64,000 bases of DNA from Clostridium collagenovorans DSM 3089 (GTDB lineage: Bacteria; Bacillota; Clostridia; Clostridiales; Clostridiaceae), in assembly GCF_900130005.1 (NCBI RefSeq), contig NZ_FQXP01000006.1:128669-192668 (forward strand), read 5' to 3'. Both the position numbers and the translations under genes were made by a program. Position 1 is the first letter of the stretch. Each line of letters opens with the position of its first letter. Under the pieces are notes generated by a model. That model ran no database searches. It was not told where the DNA came from and saw only the letters and a program-made list of their open reading frames with translations. Shown here in pieces: positions 44,878 to 53,659 of the stretch.

Positions 44878-45972
44878 GTGGGAAGTTTGCAAAAGTATAT
44901 ATTAGTTATAAATCCAGGGTCAACTTCAACTAAAATAGCTTTGTTTAACACAAGGGGTACTAATATAGTTGATAAGACTTTAAGACATGATAGAAGCGAG
45001 CTAGAAACCTTTGATAAAATTTATGATCAAAAGGACATGAGAATAAAGGTAATATTAGAGTGGCTTAAGGAGATAGGAATCACCTTAGGAGAACTTAAAG
45101 CTATAGTAGCTAGGGGTGGGCTATTAAGACCAATGCCAGGTGGTACGTATCATATTACTAATAGATTAATAGAAGACTTGAAAAATGGGTATCAAGGACA
45201 ACATGCCTCTAACTTAGGGGGAATAGTAGCAAAGGAAATAGCTAAAAAGGTTGATATAAATGCCTATATAGTAGATCCAGTGGCTGTAGATGAACTAAGT
45301 GATATTGCTAGATTATCAGGACTTCCTGAGGTGCCTAGGACTTCTTTAGTACATGCTTTAAATGTAAGAGCAGTAGCACGTAGAATATGTAATAAGTTAA
45401 ATAAAAACTTTGAAGAATCTTCATATGTAGTTGCACATATTGGAGGAGGCATTTCTGTTGTTGCTCTTGAAAATGGAAAAATGATAGATGTAAGTAATGG
45501 ATATGAGGGGGGACCAATGTCGCCAGAAAGATGTGGTGAATTGCCTTCAGATAGATTAGTAGATATGTGTTTTAGTGGTAAATGCGATAAAAATTCCTTA
45601 ATAAAAGATATTCAAAGAAACTCAGGGATTTTAGGATATATAGGATTAAATGATGGAAGAGCCATTGAAGAAAAAATAGTCAATGGAGATAGAGAAGCAG
45701 AACTGATTTTTAATGCTATGGCATATCAAATAGCTAAAGAAATAGCTGCTATGGCTACAGTTTTAAAAGGAAAGGTAGATGCTATAATTCTAACTGGCGG
45801 ACTTGTTTATAGTGAAAGGTTAGTTAATTATATAAAGGAAAAGATTAATTTCATAGCACCTATAGAGTTAGTACCAGGAGAAGATGAGATGCTAGCTTTA
45901 TATGAAGGCGCTGCAAGAGTACTATCAGGGGAAGAAGACGCTAAAATATATGAGGAAGAGGTGGGATTTTAA
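44878..45972 (+). CDS. buk: Butyrate kinase (first copy)
   Basis: Makes butyrate and ATP from butyryl-phosphate (or related branched acyl phosphates). The 364-residue ASKHA-fold protein has INPGSTSTKIALF near the start, ARGGLLRPMPGGTYHI, GQHASNLGG, AHIGGGISVVAL and an ILTGGLVYSERLV end. Start is GTG at 44878 with AGGAGA upstream. The stop overlaps the ptb ATG by one base. A second kinase of the same family lies after ptb, so this locus has two kinases and one phosphotransacylase. Confidence 0.92.
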   Translation: MGSLQKYILVINPGSTSTKIALFNTRGTNIVDKTLRHDRSELETFDKIYDQKDMRIKVILEWLKEIGITLGELKAIVARGGLLRPMPGGTYHITNRLIEDLKNGYQGQHASNLGGIVAKEIAKKVDINAYIVDPVAVDELSDIARLSGLPEVPRTSLVHALNVRAVARRICNKLNKNFEESSYVVAHIGGGISVVALENGKMIDVSNGYEGGPMSPERCGELPSDRLVDMCFSGKCDKNSLIKDIQRNSGILGYIGLNDGRAIEEKIVNGDREAELIFNAMAYQIAKEIAAMATVLKGKVDAIILTGGLVYSERLVNYIKEKINFIAPIELVPGEDEMLALYEGAARVLSGEEDAKIYEEEVGF

Positions 45973-46883
45973 TGATAAGAAATTTTAATGATGTTATTAA
46001 ACAAGCAAAAGAAAATGAAATAAAAACTGTAGCAGTAGCAGTGGCTCAGGATGAGCCAGTTCTAGAGGCAGTTAAGGCTGCTAAGGAGCAGGGTATTGCT
46101 AATGCTATTTTAGTTGGAGATAAATCAGAAATTGAAAGTTTAGCGCAAAACTTAAACATGGACTTATCACAATTCGAAGTAATTGATGAAAAAGACATGA
46201 AAAAGGCTGCTAATAGAGCTGTAGAGCTTGTATCTACAGGAAAAGCAGACATGGTAATGAAGGGATTAATTGATACAGCAAACTTTTTAAGAGCTGTATT
46301 AAATAAAGAAATAGGTTTAAGAACTGGAAAGTTAATGTCTCATGTGGCTGTTTTCGAAGTTCCTAAATACGATAGATTATTATTTATAACTGATGCAGCT
46401 TTCAATATGTATCCTGAGTTAAAGGATAAAGTTGATATAGTTAACAACGCTGTAACAGTTGCTAAATCTGTAGGAATAGATTTACCTAAGGTTGCACCTA
46501 TTTGTGCTGTTGAGGTAGTTAATCCTAATATGCCAGCTACATTAGATGCTGCTTCATTAACACAAATGAATGCAAGAGGACAAATCAAAGGATGTATAAT
46601 AGATGGGCCTTTAGCTGTAGATAATGCTTTATCAGAAGAAGCTGCACATCACAAGAAAATAAGTGGACCAGTTGCTGGAAAGGCAGATATATTATTAATG
46701 CCTAATATAGAAGCAGGAAATGTTATGTACAAAACTTTAACATACACAACTGATTCTAAAAATGGGGGATTACTTGTTGGAACAAAAGCACCTGTAATTG
46801 TAACATCAAGAGCAGATACTTATGAAACAAAATTAAATTCAATAGCACTTGCTGCTTTAGTTGCTGAGTTAATGAAAAAATAA
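45972..46883 (+). CDS. ptb: Phosphate butyryltransferase
   Basis: Converts butyryl-CoA and phosphate to butyryl-phosphate. The 303-residue protein belongs to the phosphate acetyl/butyryl transferase family, with a Rossmann-like fold: VAVAVAQDEPVLEAVKAA, MVMKGLIDTANFLRAVL, SHVAVFEVPKYDRLLFITDAAFN and LLMPNIEAGNVMYKTLTY are typical. It couples to the adjacent kinases for fermentative ATP. The start shares a base with the preceding stop. Length and motifs are those of clostridial Ptb. Confidence 0.94.
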   Translation: MIRNFNDVIKQAKENEIKTVAVAVAQDEPVLEAVKAAKEQGIANAILVGDKSEIESLAQNLNMDLSQFEVIDEKDMKKAANRAVELVSTGKADMVMKGLIDTANFLRAVLNKEIGLRTGKLMSHVAVFEVPKYDRLLFITDAAFNMYPELKDKVDIVNNAVTVAKSVGIDLPKVAPICAVEVVNPNMPATLDAASLTQMNARGQIKGCIIDGPLAVDNALSEEAAHHKKISGPVAGKADILLMPNIEAGNVMYKTLTYTTDSKNGGLLVGTKAPVIVTSRADTYETKLNSIALAALVAELMKK

Positions 46884-46921
46884 TCATATAAATGGTACTT
46901 TTACATATGGAGGATGAATCT

Positions 46922-47992
46922 ATGAATAAAAAATTGCTTATAATAAATCCAGGATCAACATCGACTAAGATAGGGGTTTATGAAAATGAACAACCTATTT
47001 TAATAGAAACTTTAAGACACTCTGCTCAAGAAATTGCAAAGTATAGCAGTATTTTTGAACAATTAGAGTTTAGAAAAGATGTTATTTTAAATGTTCTTAA
47101 GGAAAAGAAATTTGATGTAGAAGAATTAAGTGCTATCGTAGGTAGAGGTGGATTATTAAAATCTATCGAGGGGGGAACATATGCTGTAAACCCTGCAATG
47201 GTTGAGGATTTAAAAGTGGGTGTACAAGGGGAACATGCATCTAATCTTGGAGGAATAATAGCTAACGAAATCGGTAAGTGGTTAAACGTTCCTGCCTTTA
47301 TAGTAGATCCAGTAGTTGTTGATGAATTTGAAGAAGTTGCTAGAATATCTGGAATGCCAGAAATAGAAAGAAAGAGTATTTTCCATGCATTAAATCAAAA
47401 GGCAGTAGCTAAGAGATATGCAAAGGAAAATAATAAGTGTTACGAAGAACTTAACTTAATCGTTGCACATATGGGTGGAGGAATATCTGTAGGTGCTCAT
47501 AAAATGGGTAAAGTTGTAGACGTTAACAATGCATTAGATGGAGAAGGCCCATACTCACCAGAAAGAGCTGGAGGACTTCCAGTTGGTGATTTAGTAAAAA
47601 TGTGCTTTAGCGGAAAGTATACAATTGAGGAAATTAAAAAGAAAATCAATGGTAAGGGTGGATGCGTTGCATACTTAGATACTAATGATGCTAAGGAAAT
47701 AGATGAGAGAGCAGCTCAAGGTGATGAGAAGGCTAAATTAGTATTTGAAGGTATGGCATACCAAACAGCTAAAGAGATTGGTAAATGTGCAGCTGTATTA
47801 TCAGGTAAGGTTGATGCGATAATAATAACTGGTGGTATTGCATATAGCAAAAATATGATAGCATATATTTCAGAAAGAGTAGATTTTATAGCTCCTGTAG
47901 TAGTTTATCCAGGTGAAGATGAGCTTTTAGCTTTAGCTATGGGTGGATTAAGAGTACTAAACGGAGAAGAAGCAGCAAAAGAATATAAATAA
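46922..47992 (+). CDS. buk2: Butyrate kinase (second copy)
   Basis: From ATG 46922 (GGAGGA at 46908-46913) the protein has 356 residues. It has the same family motifs as the first copy, INPGSTSTKIGVY, GRGGLLKSIEGGTYAV, GEHASNLGG, AHMGGGISVGAH and ITGGIAYSKNMI, but is clearly divergent, so it is an old duplication rather than a fresh one. An upstream ATG at 46892 is not supported by a ribosome site. Specificity may differ, for example isobutyrate or isovalerate, but this cannot be read from sequence. Confidence 0.9.
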   Translation: MNKKLLIINPGSTSTKIGVYENEQPILIETLRHSAQEIAKYSSIFEQLEFRKDVILNVLKEKKFDVEELSAIVGRGGLLKSIEGGTYAVNPAMVEDLKVGVQGEHASNLGGIIANEIGKWLNVPAFIVDPVVVDEFEEVARISGMPEIERKSIFHALNQKAVAKRYAKENNKCYEELNLIVAHMGGGISVGAHKMGKVVDVNNALDGEGPYSPERAGGLPVGDLVKMCFSGKYTIEEIKKKINGKGGCVAYLDTNDAKEIDERAAQGDEKAKLVFEGMAYQTAKEIGKCAAVLSGKVDAIIITGGIAYSKNMIAYISERVDFIAPVVVYPGEDELLALAMGGLRVLNGEEAAKEYK

Positions 47993-48002
47993 GATTTAAA
48001 TA

Positions 48003-48047
48003 TAAAGAGCTTTAAGAGATAGGGATATTTCTTAAAGCTCTTTTAAT
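48003..48047 (+). terminator. Intrinsic terminator after the second butyrate kinase
   Basis: A 13-base perfect stem (48004-48016 with 48031-48043) and a TTTT tail, 11 bases after the stop of the second kinase. Confidence 0.88.
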
Positions 48048-48312
48048 TTTACAGAATCCTGTATGCCATATATGGATTTAAATTAAGAAATCTCAATAAA
48101 GAAAAATTAAGTTTAGTTGTTAAAGCAATTAGAACAGAATCATGTAGGTGAAATTTTAATTTAAGTGTATAAATAACTACGAGTATTTAAATAGACAATA
48201 CATACAATCTCTAGATTCAAGATAGATATGTAATAAGTTTCAACAGAATAATTCTAGCTTTAAGATGTTATAGAAATAATTTTGTTGAAATAAAAAGTGT
48301 TTAAATATATTA

Positions 48313-48341
48313 TTGACAGTAAAAAGACTAATTGGTAAAAT
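48313..48341 (+). promoter_or_regulatory. Sigma-A type promoter with possible PadR operator
   Basis: TTGACA (48313-48318) and TAAAAT (48336-48341) are 17 bases apart. The direct repeat ATACATAG at 48345-48352 and 48360-48367 falls across the start site and is the best candidate for autoregulation by the PadR protein encoded next. Confidence 0.75.
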
Positions 48342-48398
48342 GTTATACATAGATATACGATACATAGTTATTCTAGGTATAGTGAGGGAGGAAGAGAT

Positions 48399-48728
48399 TT
48401 GAAGGTTAATAAGGAGCTTTTAAAGGGTAGTACTACAATTTTAATTTTAAATTTACTTCAGCGTAAAGAGATGTACGGCTATGAAATAATAAAAGAAATG
48501 GAAATTAAATCTAAGGGAGTATTTAGTTTTAAAGAGGGTACTCTATATCCTATTTTACACAGCTTAGAAGAAGAGGAATGTGTTGAATCCTTTTGGATAG
48601 AAGGGGAAAATAAAAGAAAAAGAAAATACTACAGATTAACGGAAAAGGGTAACACCTATTTAAAAGAGAAGCGGGAAGAATGGACATTATTTAGTGATAC
48701 AGTTAATAGTATGATACTGGATAGGTGA
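48399..48728 (+). CDS. PadR family transcriptional regulator
   Basis: A 109-residue winged-helix repressor of the PadR type: the helix-turn-helix ILNLLQRKEMYGYEIIKEME, the KEGTLYPILHSLEEEE wing, and a C-terminal RKYYRLTEKGNTYL helix. The start is TTG at 48399 with GGGAGGA. Its stop overlaps the beginning of the next gene region (TGATAA with AGGTGA ribosome site), so it is co-transcribed with the HAAS-SEDS gene, which it may regulate together with itself. PadR proteins commonly sit beside HAAS-domain genes. Confidence 0.9.
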   Translation: MKVNKELLKGSTTILILNLLQRKEMYGYEIIKEMEIKSKGVFSFKEGTLYPILHSLEEEECVESFWIEGENKRKRKYYRLTEKGNTYLKEKREEWTLFSDTVNSMILDR

Positions 48729-48733
48729 TAAAT

Positions 48734-50098
48734 ATGAGTTTAGAAAATAATAATAAAATTGATTTGTATCTTGAGGAAGTTTGTATTCATGTGAAAAATA
48801 AGGATGTCCATGATGAGGTTTCAAGTGAAATCAAGGAGCATATTTTAGAGATTTGCTATGATTATCTTGATATAGGATACAGTGAGGATGAGTCTATAAA
48901 TAAGGCTCTTGAAAGAATGGGTAGCACAAGAGAGATAGGAAGTAAATTAAATAAGGTTCATAAAGCAAAGCCAGACTTTATAAGTCTATCTCTTATAGTA
49001 GCTATAATAACTATTGGAGTTTTTACTTTATACAGCATAGTGAGCAATGAGGCCTATAGTTCTTTAGTTAGTAAAAACATTTTAATTAAAAATTTAATTG
49101 CAAGTGTTGCAGGAATAGGAATTGCATATAGGATATACAACTGGAACTACAGAAATTTAGAGAAGTATAGTTACCATATGTACTGTTTTGCTTGTATGCT
49201 TGTGATATCAAATTATTTTTTAGGAAGGCCGATAAATGGAGAGGGATATTTATCACTAGGAGGCTCATCACTTTCAATAACATTGATCACTAACTTTATT
49301 TTTATTATTTCTACTGTGGGAATTATTAAAAATATAAAATTAAATAATAAGGTAGGATATTTTAAGTTAAGTTTAATTATACTTTTACCTATGGGATTAT
49401 ATATTATCAATAGCCAATTAGCTGTTGGAGTTATGTATTTTATAGAGCTTATCATTGTATTATGCTTCAGTAAAATAAGCTTATATTATGTTGGTGCTTT
49501 AACAAGTGGGATAATATTATGGGGTGCAGGTATAATGGTTTCACGCCCCTATATTATGTTTAGAGCTTTAGGATTTATTACTTCTAGGGGGGACGCTGAA
49601 GGGTCAGGATGGATATACAATCAAATAAGCAATATATTGGGTAATGCTACCTTATTTGGTAATAGTAAGTCTATAGTAGAGTTTCCTAATATAGAAACCA
49701 ATCTTATTTTAGTATATATAATTCATAGTTTTGGATGGATATTAGCAATAACCCTAATAACTTTAATAGTGCTTTTTATTATAAGAAGTTTTAAAGTATC
49801 AAGTAAAGTTAAGGATAGTTATGGGAAAAATTTGTTTGCAGGGGTAGTAACTGTATTTTTTATTAATTTTATTATAGCCATATTAAGCAGCTTTTCCTTA
49901 GCACCTATATATTGCAATTTACCTTTTGTAAGTGCTAGTGGAAGTGAAATTGTTATAAACATAGCTATGATAGGGTTACTTAGTAGTATATATAGAAGAA
50001 GAAATCTTATTATAAGTGAAAAAAATAGAGAAAATAAGGGTAGACTTTTTGAAAGTAATCTTATAAAAAGGATGGAAGCTTTCCTGAAAAAATGCTAA
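48734..50098 (+). CDS. HAAS-domain fused to SEDS (FtsW/RodA/SpoVE)-like membrane protein, catalytic Asp replaced
   Basis: From ATG 48734 the protein has 454 residues. The first 75 form a HAAS-type cytoplasmic domain (IDLYLEEVCIHVKNKDVHDEV, MGSTREIGSKLNKVHK). The rest has about ten membrane segments and resembles SEDS proteins (FtsW, RodA, SpoVE), with LPFVSASGSEIVINIAMIGLL matching the LPFISYGGSS region. In active SEDS polymerases the loop TDFIFA carries the catalytic Asp. Here the equivalent is ETNLILVYIIHSFG with N323 in that place. So the protein may not polymerise peptidoglycan. It is coupled to PadR. The start at 48725 (GTG) is also open but the ATG has the ribosome site AGGTGA. Confidence 0.78.
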   Translation: MSLENNNKIDLYLEEVCIHVKNKDVHDEVSSEIKEHILEICYDYLDIGYSEDESINKALERMGSTREIGSKLNKVHKAKPDFISLSLIVAIITIGVFTLYSIVSNEAYSSLVSKNILIKNLIASVAGIGIAYRIYNWNYRNLEKYSYHMYCFACMLVISNYFLGRPINGEGYLSLGGSSLSITLITNFIFIISTVGIIKNIKLNNKVGYFKLSLIILLPMGLYIINSQLAVGVMYFIELIIVLCFSKISLYYVGALTSGIILWGAGIMVSRPYIMFRALGFITSRGDAEGSGWIYNQISNILGNATLFGNSKSIVEFPNIETNLILVYIIHSFGWILAITLITLIVLFIIRSFKVSSKVKDSYGKNLFAGVVTVFFINFIIAILSSFSLAPIYCNLPFVSASGSEIVINIAMIGLLSSIYRRRNLIISEKNRENKGRLFESNLIKRMEAFLKKC

Positions 50099-50285
50099 CT
50101 TTAAGAGAGAAGATAGTTATATAAATTATGACTAAGTTTTGGCTAAGTTTTGATATTAAAGGGCTTTATGTAACTTGTTTATAATGAAATTAACCTTAAA
50201 TGGCATTAAGCTTTCTTAGTTAAGAATACGAGGGTTTTAAAGTTGGATAAAAGCATATAAAATTTGGTTGATTTTTAATATTAAT

Positions 50286-50332
50286 GACTGCACTTTTACC
50301 ATGAGATACATGTTAAAAGTGCAGTTTTTATA
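50286..50332 (+). terminator. Intrinsic terminator after the HAAS-SEDS gene
   Basis: A 12-base stem (50287-50298 with 50314-50325) with a 15-base loop, followed by TTTTTAT. It is 190 bases after the stop. Confidence 0.82.
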
Positions 50333-50366
50333 TTTTATAATTATAGTTTTAATATATTATAATTTT

Positions 50367-50443
50367 CTATAACTATAACTATAACTATAACTATAACTAT
50401 AACTATAACTATAACTATAACTATAACTATAACTATAACTATA
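50367..50443. repeat. Tandem hexanucleotide repeat (CTATAA)12
   Basis: Twelve perfect copies of CTATAA run from 50367 to 50438, followed by a partial copy to 50443. Beyond it are degenerate TCTAAA units. It lies about 270 bases before the response regulator start. Such runs are prone to slippage and might vary spacing in the upstream region between strains. Confidence 0.97.
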
Positions 50444-50714
50444 TCTAAATCTAAATATGATGAAGATAGATATTAAACTATATATGGTAAAAAATATTGA
50501 AAGAGATATTATGAGACATAGTTAAATATATAGTGGAATATATAGTGAAATAAGTAGTAAAAGATATATTAGAATATATACCAGTTAGGTCTCCTAAGAG
50601 TAAAAATCTAATTTAAAATAATATATCCTATAAAAGGTATAATATTGAAAAATATGATACAATATGAGTAATTGATTTACGAAGTTAGTTATTTAATCAT
50701 ATGGGGGATAAAAT

Positions 50715-51416
50715 ATGTATAAGGTATTACTAGTGGAAGATGATGAGACGCTTGCTTTAGCTCTTACGTACACTTTAGAAAGTAATGGATACAAAGTTGT
50801 TAGTAGTTATAACTTAAGTGATGGAAAGCAAAAATTTATGATAGATAATTATGATTTGATTATTTTAGATGTAACATTACCTGATGGTACTGGTTATGAT
50901 TTATGCAAGTTTATAAGGGTGGAAGATTTAGAAATACCTATAATATTTTTGACAGCTTGTGATGAGGAAGTAAATGTAGTACTAGGCTTAGATATAGGTG
51001 GAGATGACTATATAACAAAGCCCTTTAGAATTAATGAGTTATTATCTAGGATAAAGGCTATATTAAGAAGAAAGAGTGTAGATAAATGCAAATCTAAGGA
51101 AGTAACAGAACGTATTTATTCAAATAATATTTTCATTGATAAAAGCAAAATGAAGTTATATAAAGATGGTGAAGAATTAAGTGTATCTGCACAGGAGTAT
51201 AGATTAATGCTTCTATTTATGGAGAATCAAGAAAGAATTTTGACTAGAGAACAGATATTAGCTAGGCTTTGGGATGATAAGGGTGATTATGTAGAGGATA
51301 ACACACTTTCAGTGTACATAAAAAGGCTTAGACAAAAAATAGAGATGGATTCATCCAATCCTAAAATAATAGAAACAGTAAGAGGTGTAGGCTATAGATT
51401 TAGGGGGAACAAGTAA
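50715..51416 (+). CDS. OmpR-family response regulator
   Basis: A 233-residue regulator. The receiver domain has VEDDETLALAL, the phosphorylated D52 in DLIILDVTLPDG, and the signal lysine in DDYITKPFRINELLSRI. The C-terminal winged helix (LSVSAQEYRLMLLFMENQER, LWDDKGDYVEDNTLSVYIKRLR, VRGVGYRF) is of the OmpR/PhoB type. It is the first gene of a unit with a kinase and an ABC transporter, the layout of Bce-type antimicrobial peptide sensing modules. Confidence 0.94.
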   Translation: MYKVLLVEDDETLALALTYTLESNGYKVVSSYNLSDGKQKFMIDNYDLIILDVTLPDGTGYDLCKFIRVEDLEIPIIFLTACDEEVNVVLGLDIGGDDYITKPFRINELLSRIKAILRRKSVDKCKSKEVTERIYSNNIFIDKSKMKLYKDGEELSVSAQEYRLMLLFMENQERILTREQILARLWDDKGDYVEDNTLSVYIKRLRQKIEMDSSNPKIIETVRGVGYRFRGNK

Positions 51417-51417
51417 G

Positions 51418-52665
51418 ATGAATATGATCTTTAGGAATCAGGATGTGAGAAAGCTAACTACTAGAATTATGATGGCAAGTGGTATATTAATTGTTGTTTT
51501 TACTATAATTTTAAGAACTTTAGCTATGTCTTATGCCCATGAAGTAAGTATCAGAGATTATGCTCAGGTAGTAAATTTATTAGAAAAACATGAGGATTTA
51601 AAGGTAGATATAATAAATACAATAAGTAAAGAGCCTACTACAGAGGAGTTAGAAAAGGGAAGAGTTTTAGCAGGGAAATATGGTGTAAATGAAAAGACAA
51701 GTATTAGTAATATATCTTATATAGATAAGGGTATGGGATTTTTTGTTGTATTGAATATTGCTTTCATGATTTTAACCATATTAACAATAATCATTATTGT
51801 GTTTATAACATTAAATAATATTTATGTTCATATAAGGGGTCTTGGAATAAAAACTCAAAGGCTTATAGATGAAAGTTACGAAAATAATTTAGAGATTAAG
51901 GATAAGGAAGGAGACTTTGTAGTTTTAGAGCATTCTATAAATAGAATGAGCATGACGCTTAAAAACTCCATGGAACTTTTACAAGAGGAAAAAGAAAATT
52001 TAAAGAACATTTTATCAGATATATCACATCAATTAAAAACACCACTTACTAGTTTAATTACATTTAATGAACTTATTCTTTATGGAAATATAAAAAATGA
52101 AGATATTCAAAAGGATTGTCTTATAAAAAGTAATAGGCAATTAGAGCGAATGGAGTTTTTAATAAAAAGTTTGCTTAAAATGGCAAGATTAGAGGTAAGT
52201 GCTGTAGACTTTCATAAACAAAATTATAATTTAGTTAGCACAATTCAAGAGTCTATAGAAGAATTACGAGGGGTTTTTAAAGAAAAGATAGAGGATATAA
52301 GCTTAGAATGTAATGAAAAAGAAATAGAATTTTACCATGATATAAATTGGATGAAGGAAGCAATAATTAATTTATTAAAGAATTCCTTAGAACATAGTGA
52401 AGACAAGCCAATAAGGGTAAGTATAGAGAAAAATAGGATTTTTACATCTATTGTAATTAAAGATAGTGGAACGGGTATAAAAGCAGAAGATATTACTAAT
52501 ATATTTAAAAGATTTTATAGAGGACAAAAAGCTAATAGTAATTCCATTGGTATAGGGCTTTTTATTTCAAAGTCAATTATAGAAAAGCATAATGGAAGCA
52601 TTACTTGTAGAAGTAGGTACGGTTATGGCACAGAATTTGAAATTATATTTATGAATTCTTACTAA
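51418..52665 (+). CDS. Sensor histidine kinase
   Basis: A 415-residue kinase. Helix 1 is at about 16-38, an extracellular loop of some 70 residues follows (to about 105), and helix 2 at about 108-133. The cytoplasmic part has HAMP-like sequence, HisKA with H204 in LSDISHQLKTPLT, and HATPase with NLLKNSLEHS, KDSGTGIKAEDI and SIGIGLFISKSIIEKHNG. The extracellular loop is longer than the very short one of BceS, so it may sense its signal directly. The start follows the regulator stop by one base. Confidence 0.92.
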   Translation: MNMIFRNQDVRKLTTRIMMASGILIVVFTIILRTLAMSYAHEVSIRDYAQVVNLLEKHEDLKVDIINTISKEPTTEELEKGRVLAGKYGVNEKTSISNISYIDKGMGFFVVLNIAFMILTILTIIIIVFITLNNIYVHIRGLGIKTQRLIDESYENNLEIKDKEGDFVVLEHSINRMSMTLKNSMELLQEEKENLKNILSDISHQLKTPLTSLITFNELILYGNIKNEDIQKDCLIKSNRQLERMEFLIKSLLKMARLEVSAVDFHKQNYNLVSTIQESIEELRGVFKEKIEDISLECNEKEIEFYHDINWMKEAIINLLKNSLEHSEDKPIRVSIEKNRIFTSIVIKDSGTGIKAEDITNIFKRFYRGQKANSNSIGIGLFISKSIIEKHNGSITCRSRYGYGTEFEIIFMNSY

Positions 52666-52803
52666 ACTGTAAGATAAAGATTCATACAGTTGTAAGAAGG
52701 TAGGGGTATTATATAGTTATAGAAGGTTAATAGTTTTAAGGTTCCCTACCGAAAAATAGATATCACATATCAAAGTTGTGTTACTCTTCACACCTAAACA
52801 GAT

Positions 52804-52846
52804 ATAAGGTAGATTAGCTAGTATTATATTAGTTAGTCTACCTTAT
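52804..52846 (+). terminator. Intrinsic terminator after the kinase
   Basis: A stem of about 17 positions including wobble pairs (52804-52820 with 52830-52846) with a nine-base loop, followed by GTTTG. The T-run is imperfect, so termination may be partial. Confidence 0.7.
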
Positions 52847-52890
52847 GTTTGTTGAAAAATAACTTATTAGACACTAAAAAGTTAATAATA

Positions 52891-52951
52891 AGAAAGGAGG
52901 ATTTAGTGGGAGCTTGGTACTTATAATGCACTCTCTCACTAAGGAGAAAGT
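52891..52951 (+). promoter_or_regulatory. Leader with mini-ORF and hairpin before the ABC genes
   Basis: AAAGGAGG lies ahead of a GTG at 52906 that opens a six-residue frame (VGAWYL, stop 52924-52926). A hairpin pairs 52904-52912 with 52933-52941, so the second arm ends exactly at the AAGGAG site (52941-52946) of the ATPase gene. Translation or stalling on the mini-ORF could free or block that site. The mechanism is inference; the arrangement is seen. Confidence 0.55.
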
Positions 52952-53659
52952 ATGAATATATTAAAAGCTGAGAATATCATTAAGAAGTATAAGAATGGCG
53001 AATATTATGTAAGAGCAGTAGATAATGTTTCATTAAATGTTAAAAAAGGAGAGTTTATTACTATTATAGGGCCAAGTGGCTCAGGTAAGAGTACCTTTCT
53101 TCATATTTTAGGAGGCATGGATAGTACAGATTCGGGATCGGTTTACATAAATGATATTAATATAGCAACCTTTAATGAAGAAGATTTAGCTATATTTAGA
53201 AGACGTAATATAGGATTTATATTTCAAAAATTCAACCTTATACCAGTTATGACCGTAGAAGAAAATATAAAAATGCCGGTATTATTAGATGGTAATAGAG
53301 TTAATGAAAGCTACTTTGAAGAGATAGTCAATGTATTAAGGCTTAATAATAAAGTTAATTCTTATCCCAATCAGTTATCAGGTGGAGAACAACAAAGAGT
53401 TGCAATTGCAAGAGCTTTAATAAATAGGCCAGCTATAATATTAGCAGATGAACCTACAGGGAATTTAGATAGTAGAAATGCAAAGGAGGTAATAGAACTT
53501 TTGCTTTACTCTATAAAGAAATATAACCAAACCTTAATTATGATAACTCATGATACTAAGTTAGCGACTAAGGGAGATAGGACTTTATATATGGATGATG
53601 GAAGGTTATTGAGTAGTGAGGATAAATGTAATGAAAAATTATATGCAGATATCCTATAG
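52952..53659 (+). CDS. ABC transporter ATPase (BceA/MacB-like)
   Basis: A 235-residue ATPase of the antimicrobial-peptide/MacB family. Walker A GPSGSGKST, Q-loop FIFQKFNLIPVMTVEEN, signature LSGGEQQRVAIARAL, Walker B AIILADEPTGNLD and the H-loop MITHD are intact. It pairs with the large FtsX-type permease encoded next; the coding regions overlap by 29 bases. The leader with mini-ORF and hairpin precedes it. Such pairs provide resistance to, or sensing of, cell-wall-active peptides; the actual substrate is not known. Confidence 0.94.
   Translation: MNILKAENIIKKYKNGEYYVRAVDNVSLNVKKGEFITIIGPSGSGKSTFLHILGGMDSTDSGSVYINDINIATFNEEDLAIFRRRNIGFIFQKFNLIPVMTVEENIKMPVLLDGNRVNESYFEEIVNVLRLNNKVNSYPNQLSGGEQQRVAIARALINRPAIILADEPTGNLDSRNAKEVIELLLYSIKKYNQTLIMITHDTKLATKGDRTLYMDDGRLLSSEDKCNEKLYADIL

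Larger units (their letters stand above)
47993..48398 (+). other. Intergenic region with terminator, promoter and repeat before the PadR gene
   Basis: Contains the buk-ptb-buk terminator (48003-48047), AT-rich spacer, and then the promoter at 48313-48341. Just after the -10 element ATACATAG occurs twice (48345-48352 and 48360-48367), 15 bases apart, a likely operator for the PadR regulator. Confidence 0.6.
50099..50714 (+). other. Intergenic region with terminator and hexanucleotide repeat
   Basis: Contains a terminator (50286-50332), a CTATAA tandem repeat (50367-50443) and further AT-rich sequence with several TATATAGT motifs up to 50580. The promoter of the two-component genes must lie between 50580 and 50700. 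Confidence 0.6.
52666..52951 (+). other. Intergenic region with terminator and leader between kinase and ABC genes
   Basis: It holds a 7-base GGTAGGG/CCCTACC pair with a 38-base loop (52699-52750), the terminator at 52804-52846, and the leader ORF with hairpin at 52891-52951. The first half is therefore the end of the kinase transcript and the second a new leader for the transporter. Confidence 0.65.

Noticed and set aside
50367..50443. CRISPR array
   Set aside because: The units are six-base perfect tandem copies without spacers.
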